This document shows positions 1-5,332 of a stretch of 5,332 bases of DNA, piece by piece. Under the pieces are notes generated by a model. It did not search any database. It was not told the origin of the DNA and saw nothing but the letters and a program-made list of their open reading frames with translations. How positions within the stretch are numbered: the first letter of the stretch is position 1; every line of letters starts with the position of its first letter. This stretch comes from Bacilli bacterium (lineage in GTDB: Bacteria > Bacillota_I > Bacilli_A > RFN20 > CAG-288), in contig CAAFJQ010000044.1 in assembly GCA_900763245.1 (NCBI GenBank), positions 1 to 5,332 on the forward strand, given 5' to 3'. The translations under genes and the position numbers were made by a program.

Positions 1-737
1 AGAAGGATGCTTTTCATATCGTTATAGCGAAGCTTATAACCATTGAAACCTCTCATGAGCTCTTCAATGTTCTTCTCTTTGGCGACTCTTCCTAAATATA
101 AAAGGATTCTCTTTCCTTCAATACCCAGTTCTTTTCTGAACCACTTTTCTCTTTCTTCATCTTTTTCTTTTCCATAAGAGGAGAAATCGATGGCATTAGG
201 TACGACATTGATGTATCTTGTCACACCATAACTGAGAAGTATCTTCCTTGTTTTCAAGGAAGGAGTGATGATTTCTCCTTTCATGGAAAGAATCTTCTTC
301 ACAAGTGTGACGATTACTTTCTTCGTGTACCTCTCCGATACTTTGGTATGAGAGACATAGTTGGAATAATCCGCATAGGAAGTGTGATAAGTATAGACTA
401 ACGGAACATCAAAAAGCTTGGCACAGATTCTTCCGAAGATCGATGCGCCGAATTCCTGTTGAATATGAAACAGATCAAACGGAATCTTCTTCAACGCCTG
501 ATAAGCTTCCCTATTGAACCAAAAAGACATTCGATAATCATAAAGAAACTTCAAAGAGGCACCTGGTATCCTCATGATGCCGTCTTCAAACGAGAATTTT
601 TTCTGGCCTTTAAGACCAGTCGTAATAATGATGACCTGATGTCCGTGACTGATAAGGACATCTCTTAAAGTCTTTGTCGCTGTCGCAACGCCATTAAGAT
701 CAGGATAATAAGTGTCCGTAAAAATTCCGATGATCAT
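1..737 (-). CDS. GT4-family glycosyltransferase, probably diacylglycerol glucosyltransferase-like (partial, 3' end beyond window)
   Basis: Reading the minus strand from the ATG at 737 gives 245 codons without a stop up to the window edge, so the N-terminal domain and the start of the C-terminal domain are present. The protein opens with MIIGIFTDTYYPDLNGVAT, the GT-B N-terminal strand and glycine-containing loop of GT4 enzymes. It carries YHTSYADYSNYV (residues 117-128), which resembles the YHTxYxDYxxYV stretch of Firmicute and mollicute 1,2-diacylglycerol 3-alpha-glucosyltransferases. VPNAID (about 179-184) and LGRVAKEKN (215-223) mark the linker and first strand of the nucleotide-sugar-binding domain. 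The catalytic EX7E region lies outside the window. Such enzymes act on the inner face of the membrane using UDP-sugars. The start overlaps the stop of the upstream flippase-like gene (ATGA), which suggests translational coupling; no strong Shine-Dalgarno is seen, only purine-rich sequence. GT4 membership is secure. The diacylglycerol acceptor is inferred from motif resemblance, and another lipid or glycan acceptor is possible. Confidence 0.88.
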   Translation of the reverse strand, partial: MIIGIFTDTYYPDLNGVATATKTLRDVLISHGHQVIIITTGLKGQKKFSFEDGIMRIPGASLKFLYDYRMSFWFNREAYQALKKIPFDLFHIQQEFGASIFGRICAKLFDVPLVYTYHTSYADYSNYVSHTKVSERYTKKVIVTLVKKILSMKGEIITPSLKTRKILLSYGVTRYINVVPNAIDFSSYGKEKDEEREKWFRKELGIEGKRILLYLGRVAKEKNIEELMRGFNGYKLRYNDMKSIL

Positions 738-2380
738 TTTCTTCTCTTGTCCTCATCCGGATCAGATGTCGTAATCGTCTTTATCTCCATAATTTCAGGC
801 ATATGGATTTCAATGCCTTTGTTGTCATCGATAGTGATAGTCGTACCTTTTGGCTGAAGACGAATCAGTTTCTTCTTCTCCTTCAGTTCAGTCTTCTTTC
901 TCTTCTTTTCCTTTTTCAGTCTTTTCTTAGCTGCCTGTTTTCTTCTCTTCTCAGCAAAGAGAGAAAATTCCTTTTCGGACTCTTTGTTGATTTCTTCTTT
1001 GGAAGGAGTGGATTTCACAAGCACATCATATTCTTTGACAACTTCAGCCAAAGCGCTTTTGCGCTCTTCTAAAATCTTTTCAAATTCTTTATCATCAACA
1101 ATTTCTTTGGCCTGATTTTCTTCGATATTGAGATTATCTCTCAGTGATGCAAAAGAGGATTCGATATCCTCTTTGGACAATAGAGGTTCGCGTTTGATGT
1201 CTCCTTTTTGTCTGATTTCTCTTAAGTATTCTTTAGTCTCATCATCCGCATCCTGAATCTCGCTCATCTCAAGATCATAGATTGTACCGGTGGAAGAAAG
1301 AATCTCAGATCTTTTCGGTGAACCACGATAGAGAAGCGTTGTGAACAAACCGAGGATCAAAATCAGATAGAAAGTCAAAAATCTCCAAAGGATATTGGCA
1401 GCAGATGCAATCGATTCAGAGCTGGAGATACTGCTGACATCTTTTAAGAAGAAAGAGAATGTGTCTTGGAAGATGACTTCGGGAGCACCGACTGTGACAA
1501 AGGAAGAAATGACATTGACAAAACCAGTTCCGGTGATGGACTGAGCAAAGAAGCGAAGATTGTATGTTCCGCTAGGAACAAGGGAAAGGAAGATGATGAA
1601 AGGAAGCATGCCTAAAAGGAAGAGGCGAAGGAAATTGATTCCCATCACCATCGCGGCCTGAGGAATATTGGCTTTCATTCTCTTCATTTCGATTCGATAG
1701 GTAGCAAACTGAACCGTCAGTCTTTTTCTGTTCTGCTCCGGATTTCTTAAGATGTGAAGCTTAGAGAGAACGTTGATTCCGGTGTTGAGAAAAAGGCGAT
1801 GAAGCGGTTTGCAGTACGCTAAAAGAATCGCTCCTATCAAGAAGAGGAACTGTACAGCCATACCAAATGATACCAGATAGATGAGCTTCATATCCCATAA
1901 GATAGGAAGAGGGACATTCTTCATGATCGGATAACCAGCAATGATGATAATGAGAGAGTAGATGCACAAAGACAGCTGATAGAGAAGGAAGTTCATTGTC
2001 AGAACTGATGCAGCTTCTGAATTCCGGACATCCTGTTTTCTGAACGTATAAGCCTGAATCAATGGGGCTGCGCTTTTGACATAGACACCGACAAGCCCGC
2101 CGATCATCGTATTGATCAGGCCTTGATAATAATGATATTTATGATTGAACAATCTTGTCAGTATCGTTAAAGACAAGCCGTCGAGAACGATGGTGACCAA
2201 TACGATAACGACAGCCAAACTCAAAGGAAGAGCTCTTGCCTGTGAGAGTGTCTGGAAGACCTTCTTCGGATCTTCTTTCAAGATGTAATAGAAAGCAAGA
2301 ACAGTCAAAGCGGCAAAGAATAAGATTTGGAAAACAAGCTTCAAATGTTTTGCTTTGCCCTTTTTCTGACTGCCTGCCAT
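734..2380 (-). CDS. Flippase-like / LPG-synthase-TM (UPF0104) membrane protein with long charged C-terminal tail
   Basis: A 548-residue protein in two parts. Residues 1-350 form a polytopic membrane domain with hydrophobic segments near 14-33, 52-75, 88-110, 123-148, 165-188, 240-266, 280-300 and 327-350. Its layout fits the lysylphosphatidylglycerol synthase transmembrane family, related to the MprF flippase half and usually about 320-350 residues. GGLVGVYVKSAAPLIQAY (94-111) and FVTVGAPEVIF (294-304) sit where the family has its conserved Gly/Pro-rich motifs, although the match is divergent. Residues 352-548 are hydrophilic and rich in Lys, Glu and Arg, with a strongly basic block at 479-504, probably cytosolic and partly coiled-coil or disordered. 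No MprF-type aminoacyltransferase domain is visible. The start lies 5 bp after the gltX stop without a clear Shine-Dalgarno, so translation is probably coupled. The stop overlaps the next glycosyltransferase start. Transport or positioning of a lipid, perhaps the glycolipid made by that neighbour, is inference. Confidence 0.82.
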   Translation of the reverse strand: MAGSQKKGKAKHLKLVFQILFFAALTVLAFYYILKEDPKKVFQTLSQARALPLSLAVVIVLVTIVLDGLSLTILTRLFNHKYHYYQGLINTMIGGLVGVYVKSAAPLIQAYTFRKQDVRNSEAASVLTMNFLLYQLSLCIYSLIIIIAGYPIMKNVPLPILWDMKLIYLVSFGMAVQFLFLIGAILLAYCKPLHRLFLNTGINVLSKLHILRNPEQNRKRLTVQFATYRIEMKRMKANIPQAAMVMGINFLRLFLLGMLPFIIFLSLVPSGTYNLRFFAQSITGTGFVNVISSFVTVGAPEVIFQDTFSFFLKDVSSISSSESIASAANILWRFLTFYLILILGLFTTLLYRGSPKRSEILSSTGTIYDLEMSEIQDADDETKEYLREIRQKGDIKREPLLSKEDIESSFASLRDNLNIEENQAKEIVDDKEFEKILEERKSALAEVVKEYDVLVKSTPSKEEINKESEKEFSLFAEKRRKQAAKKRLKKEKKRKKTELKEKKKLIRLQPKGTTITIDDNKGIEIHMPEIMEIKTITTSDPDEDKRRK

Positions 2381-2385
2381 AGATA

Positions 2386-4059
2386 TTAAAGAGTATTCTT
2401 GACTTCTTCGATTCTGCGAGAGATCTCATCCTTTCCTAAAATCTTCAGAACATCGAAGAGCTTAGGAGACTGGGTGGAGGCGCAAAGTGCGATTCTGACG
2501 ATGGAGATGCAATCAGCATACCATCCGTTATAAGCGGTCGGATTCTTCTTGTAGACTTTTCTGTCGTCAATGAAATTATGGCGTAAGCCGAGTTCCTTCA
2601 TCGAAGCAAACCAGGTATTCTCATCCTGTTTTTCAAGATCGAGGGTGGAATAGAAATCATCCAAGACAGCCTTGATGATGTCATGAGAGATGAATTCATT
2701 GAAAGGAAGCGGATTTTCTTTGACCATCTTATCGAACTGTTCCGGATAGAAGAAACGAATCTTAGGAAGGACATCGGAGAACTTCTCATAGTCCTTTCTA
2801 GGCTTTTCCTGATCGCGTTCGATATTGATGATGGCTTCAAAACGATCTCTGTCCTTTTCGACATCTTCCTTCAGTTCAGGGCAGTATTCTTTTGCCCATT
2901 CATAAGCCTGATCGGTAAAAGTCTTCTTATCGAAATTGGCTAAGACCTCCTTGGAGATATTGCTGAGCTTGGGCATATCGAATAAGGCGCCATCCAAAGA
3001 GAATTTATCGAAGGTCAATTTAAAATCAGACATATCTCCCTTCGGATTTGCCATAAGCCACTCTTCGAAATCGGAGTTGGCAATCGTCATCAGATACTTG
3101 ATGACACCATCTTTGGGATAGCCCTGTTCCAAGAAGAAGCTGACTGCAGCTTCCGGATCTTTTCTCTTGGAGAGCTTTCTCTTGTTTCCAGTCTCTTTGT
3201 CATTGACCATAATGACAGGGAGATGAGCATATTTAGGAGCAGTCCATCCCATTGTGGAAAAGAGTTCGATATGAATCGGAAGAGAGGAAATCCATTCTTC
3301 GCCACGGGTGACGAGGGTTGTTCCCATATAATGATCATCGACTAAGTGAGCGAAATGATAGGTAGGAAGTCCATCGCTCTTTAAGATGACGATATCCTGA
3401 TCGTTCTCGGTCAAGTCCATATCTCCTCTGATCTCATCGTGAACACGAACGTGATTGAGGTGATTTCCCTTGGACTTGAAGCGGATGACATAAGGCTTTC
3501 CGGCCTTGATGTTTTCAATCATCTCATCGATGGAAAGATGACGGCATCTTGCATATTCGCCATAGTATCCAGGAATGACCTTATTGGCTTCCTGAACCAT
3601 ACGGAGATCGTCAAGATCCTGTTTGGTGCAGAAGCAAGGATAGGCTCTGCCCTTCTTGATGAGCTCTTTGATGACAATCTTATAGATGTCTGCTCTCTTG
3701 GACTGAACATAAGGACCATAGCTTCCTTCCTCATGATCGCCATAGTATCCTTCATCGGCAACAATACCGAAGTTCTTGAGTTGTTTGACTAAATCAAGAC
3801 CAGTTCCAGCGATTTCTCTCTTCTGGTCAGTGTCTTCCAAGCGGAAGAAATAAATGCCACCGCTCTGTTTAGCAAACTTATGGGCGATCATTGCGGTGAA
3901 AAGAGAACCGGTGTGGAGGAATCCTGTCGGGGAAGGAGCAAAACGAGTGACTTCTGCTCCCTCAGGAAGATTTCTCTTGGGGAATCTCTTGTCCAGATCC
4001 TTTACGGTTTCCTTGACATCCGGGAAGATAAGCTCTGCTAATTCTTTGTTTGTTGCCAT
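2386..4059 (-). CDS. gltX: Glutamyl-tRNA synthetase (glutamate--tRNA ligase), long clostridial-type form
   Basis: A 557-residue cytosolic class I aminoacyl-tRNA synthetase that charges tRNA-Glu with glutamate using ATP. The catalytic Rossmann fold shows FAPSPTGFLHTGS (40-52), where HTGS is the HIGH-motif equivalent, followed by FRLEDTDQKRE (72-82). A zinc-binding insert has the E. coli-like C-x-C ... C-x-H arrangement (C142, C144, C172, H174). KLSKR (295-299) is the KMSKS equivalent. The rest is the helical anticodon-binding part, ending with a segment (roughly 512-553) that matches the usual GluRS C-terminus, including LFDVLKILGKDEISRRI. It is longer than the roughly 470-490 residues of many bacterial GluRS, partly through about 35 residues before the first motif; a similar extended N-terminus occurs in clostridial GluRS. 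The ATG at 4059 is preceded by GGAG, 11 bases upstream. The bacterial GluRS motifs make GlnRS unlikely. Whether it also charges tRNA-Gln cannot be told from the sequence alone. Confidence 0.97.
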   Translation of the reverse strand: MATNKELAELIFPDVKETVKDLDKRFPKRNLPEGAEVTRFAPSPTGFLHTGSLFTAMIAHKFAKQSGGIYFFRLEDTDQKREIAGTGLDLVKQLKNFGIVADEGYYGDHEEGSYGPYVQSKRADIYKIVIKELIKKGRAYPCFCTKQDLDDLRMVQEANKVIPGYYGEYARCRHLSIDEMIENIKAGKPYVIRFKSKGNHLNHVRVHDEIRGDMDLTENDQDIVILKSDGLPTYHFAHLVDDHYMGTTLVTRGEEWISSLPIHIELFSTMGWTAPKYAHLPVIMVNDKETGNKRKLSKRKDPEAAVSFFLEQGYPKDGVIKYLMTIANSDFEEWLMANPKGDMSDFKLTFDKFSLDGALFDMPKLSNISKEVLANFDKKTFTDQAYEWAKEYCPELKEDVEKDRDRFEAIINIERDQEKPRKDYEKFSDVLPKIRFFYPEQFDKMVKENPLPFNEFISHDIIKAVLDDFYSTLDLEKQDENTWFASMKELGLRHNFIDDRKVYKKNPTAYNGWYADCISIVRIALCASTQSPKLFDVLKILGKDEISRRIEEVKNTL

Positions 4060-4070
4060 AATAATAATTT

Positions 4071-4074
4071 CTCC
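4071..4074 (-). promoter_or_regulatory. Ribosome binding site of gltX
   Basis: The minus strand reads GGAG here, followed by 11 AT-rich bases and the ATG at 4059. The spacing is slightly long, but this is the clearest Shine-Dalgarno seen at any start in the window, and it supports the chosen gltX start. Confidence 0.65.
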
Positions 4075-4087
4075 ATTCTGTTATTAA

Positions 4088-4117
4088 ATATTAAAATCGA
4101 ATTCTTGATTTGTACAA
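4088..4117 (-). promoter_or_regulatory. Candidate sigma-A-type promoter for gltX
   Basis: On the minus strand TTGTAC (4117-4112) and TAATAT (4093-4088) are separated by 18 bp, and the -10 box lies about 28 bases before the gltX ATG. Both hexamers are imperfect (consensus TTGACA and TATAAT) and the region is AT-rich, so chance is a real possibility. If real, the operon gltX, flippase-like gene, glycosyltransferase can start here, independently of the YitT gene. Confidence 0.35.
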
Positions 4118-4119
4118 AT
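4108..4119. repeat. 12-bp perfect palindrome between the YitT gene and gltX
   Basis: ATTTGTACAAAT is a perfect inverted repeat lying 12 bases past the YitT stop codon. It overlaps the candidate -35 box of gltX, so it could be a small operator. As an RNA hairpin it would have only about 4 bp of stem and no following U-tract, so it is not a convincing terminator. Confidence 0.45.
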
Positions 4120-4131
4120 AAACCTCAAATT

Positions 4132-5223
4132 TCATTCAATCGGTTTGATGTAGAAGCGTCCATAGACCTGAGAAAGATCCTGAACAGTGATAAACGCCTG
4201 AGGATCGGCTGCCTTGACAATCTTGATTGCCTTTTTGGCTTCCGGCTTGGAAATGACCATATAAAGAACAAATTTCTGTTGACCGGAATATGCTCCCTTT
4301 CCTTCGAGAATCGTACAGGAGTGTGGGAAAGCACGGATCAGAATCTGAGAGACATTCTCAACGGAAGTGAAAATCTGAATCTCGACCTTCTTATTTTTTC
4401 TGTTGACTAAGTCAAGCACCTTTGCCGAAGCAAAGGAATAAACGACTGTATAGAGAGCTGAAGAGATGACTTTGTTGCTATCCTGCGTGTTCCATTCTGG
4501 ATGAACTTTATTCGCAATGACAGATAAGAGGACATATAAGAACACAATACTTAGATTGATGAGAATCATGAACTTACCGACACTGGTCGACTTCTTTTCC
4601 GAGAAATACGTCGTCACAATATCTGTTCCGCCAGTACAGCTTCCCACCCACATCGCCATGCCAGTCGCAAGTCCAGTCACAATACCGCCAAATAGCGCTC
4701 TTGCCAACATATCAGTGTAGAGATTGCAAAGATTTGCAATGGCAGTATCAGGGATGATACGGATAAAAATAGAGCTGAGGCCGACATTGATTGCTGTAAA
4801 GATCGTAAATTGTTTGCTGATTTTTCTGAAAGCAAAGATGAAAAGAGGAACGTTGATAGCGAAATAAAGGACGGAAAGAAGAAGGTTTTCAAGGTCGAAG
4901 TTCGCTCCGCCTACCGCATTGACATTAAAGAAAATGTTTAGAAGCTTAATGATAGCCTGACTTAGACCGGTTGCTCCTCCGCCGATAAGATGCGTTGGCG
5001 AAAGAACATCAGCATTAGTAATATCGTTGTTGCCGCTTTGATTCATCCATATTTCAACACATTCCGTAGATGGATTGACAAAGCTTTTGATACCGATGGA
5101 ATAGAAAAACGCTGAAACGACTTCGACACAGAAAATAAAACTCCAGTTGAACATCTTCTTCTGAGCAGGATGATCAAGGAGGTAGTCTTCAGATTTGCTT
5201 TTAAGCTTTTTGAACCATTGCAT
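4132..5223 (-). CDS. YitT-family membrane protein (DUF161 membrane domain plus DUF2179)
   Basis: A 363-residue integral membrane protein. Hydrophobic segments lie near 27-48, 76-98, 112-133, 138-158, 171-194 and 215-238. The family signature GGGATGLSQAI (81-91) follows the first helix, and ALFGGIVTGLATGMAMWVG (176-194) with SCTGGTDI (195-202) is the second YitT repeat. Residues about 278-358 form the soluble DUF2179 domain, with ILEGKGAYSG (305-314) and DPQAFITV (340-347) as hallmarks. The biochemical role of YitT proteins is not established; transport has been proposed, and no substrate is evident here. The protein is longer than the usual 280-300 residues, partly because of a polar insertion at 52-79 before the GGG motif. 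The start at 5223 has only a weak purine-rich stretch upstream, but the next Met (24) would cut close to the first helix and lacks a better ribosome site. It ends in TGA, 72 bp before gltX on the same strand, so it may share transcription with gltX by readthrough. Confidence 0.95.
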   Translation of the reverse strand: MQWFKKLKSKSEDYLLDHPAQKKMFNWSFIFCVEVVSAFFYSIGIKSFVNPSTECVEIWMNQSGNNDITNADVLSPTHLIGGGATGLSQAIIKLLNIFFNVNAVGGANFDLENLLLSVLYFAINVPLFIFAFRKISKQFTIFTAINVGLSSIFIRIIPDTAIANLCNLYTDMLARALFGGIVTGLATGMAMWVGSCTGGTDIVTTYFSEKKSTSVGKFMILINLSIVFLYVLLSVIANKVHPEWNTQDSNKVISSALYTVVYSFASAKVLDLVNRKNKKVEIQIFTSVENVSQILIRAFPHSCTILEGKGAYSGQQKFVLYMVISKPEAKKAIKIVKAADPQAFITVQDLSQVYGRFYIKPIE

Positions 5224-5240
5224 AAATTGATGTTTACTTT

Positions 5241-5264
5241 CTTATATATAGTATCTTATATATA
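5241..5264 (-). repeat. Tandem 10-bp direct repeat in the YitT leader
   Basis: On the minus strand TATATATAAG occurs twice (5264-5255 and 5250-5241), separated by ATAC, giving a 14-bp period. The first copy overlaps the end of the candidate -10 box and the second falls in the presumed 5' leader. The repeats could supply alternative -10 elements or a binding site, or be simple AT-rich sequence. Confidence 0.5.
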
Positions 5265-5289
5265 ATAAAGTTTTTATTTCATATTTCAA
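5262..5289 (-). promoter_or_regulatory. Candidate promoter of the YitT-family gene
   Basis: On the minus strand TTGAAA (5289-5284) and TATTAT (5267-5262) are 16 bp apart, and the -10 box ends 38 bases before the ATG at 5223. A TTGACT further upstream (5308-5303) lacks a good -10 partner at 17 bp. The tract is strongly AT-rich, so the exact boxes are uncertain, although its position and composition make it the most likely promoter region in the window. Confidence 0.45.
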
Positions 5290-5332
5290 CAAGTATTTCA
5301 TAAGTCAACGATAATTTAAGAGCTTTCATCTG

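Noticed and set aside
803..1072. 89-codon plus-strand frame rich in Phe and Leu
   Set aside because: It is the complement of the Lys/Glu-rich tail of the flippase-like gene: AAG and GAA read as CTT and TTC give Leu/Phe runs. It is not a real hydrophobic protein.
734..2380. Full MprF (lysylphosphatidylglycerol synthase)
   Set aside because: Only the MprF-like membrane part is seen. The C-terminal region is charged low-complexity sequence and not the aminoacyltransferase (GNAT-like) domain, so lipid lysylation is not supported.
3439..3792. 117-codon open frame on the plus strand inside gltX
   Set aside because: It lies antisense to the conserved GluRS catalytic region, including the zinc insert. 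Its protein has no recognisable motif, and it is best explained as a shadow of gltX codon use.
4060..4131. Possible rho-independent terminator or T-box leader before gltX
   Set aside because: Only a 12-bp palindrome without a stable loop or U-tract is present, and 72 bp is too short for a T-box with its specifier and antiterminator stems.
4105..4410. 101-codon plus-strand frame reaching from the YitT-gltX gap into the YitT gene
   Set aside because: It is almost entirely antisense to the conserved DUF2179 coding sequence, and no ribosome site or known motif was seen.
5279..5329. Short minus-strand frame (ATG at 5329, 16 codons) or the 3' end of an upstream gene at the window edge
   Set aside because: Two frames stay open at the edge, ending at 5279 and 5316, but either is too short to show coding character, and the first overlaps the candidate YitT promoter. 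Sequence beyond 5332 would decide this.
1..5332. Mycoplasma-type code, CRISPR array, tRNA or mobile element
   Set aside because: TGA acts as a stop in two genes, and no regular repeat-spacer pattern, tRNA cloverleaf, transposase or terminal inverted repeat was found on reading through.

Overview
The window is almost wholly coding. All four genes lie on the minus strand, so transcription runs from high to low coordinates. In that order they are: a YitT-family membrane protein (5223 to 4132), glutamyl-tRNA synthetase gltX (4059 to 2386), a flippase-like multi-pass membrane protein with a long charged C-terminal tail (2380 to 734), and a GT4-family glycosyltransferase (737 to beyond position 1) whose C-terminal part is cut off by the window edge. 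No RNA gene, mobile element, CRISPR array or phage sequence was seen.

The organism looks like a low-to-moderate-GC Firmicute. AT-rich intergenic DNA, many AGA arginine codons, a YitT paralogue, and the long clostridial-type GluRS all point that way, and a lineage near the Erysipelotrichia is plausible. The Trp codons checked by hand are TGG, and TGA ends both the YitT gene and the flippase-like gene. The code is therefore the standard bacterial one, not the mycoplasma code. The genus cannot be fixed from this window.

The last three genes look like one operon. gltX and the flippase-like gene are 5 bp apart, and the flippase-like and glycosyltransferase genes share an ATGA stop/start overlap. 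The glycosyltransferase resembles the enzymes that glucosylate diacylglycerol, and the flippase-like protein belongs to the family of MprF-like transmembrane domains, so the pair probably builds and positions a membrane glycolipid or lipid-linked glycan (inference). GluRS supplies Glu-tRNA for translation and has no obvious direct link to that job. The YitT gene has its own AT-rich upstream region with candidate promoter elements. It is separated from gltX by 72 bp that hold no convincing terminator but do hold a possible second promoter.

Nothing here amounts to a new biological system. The points most worth a second look are the roughly 200-residue lysine/glutamate-rich tail on the flippase-like protein, the coupled flippase/glycosyltransferase pair behind gltX, and short repeats or palindromes overlapping the two candidate promoters.
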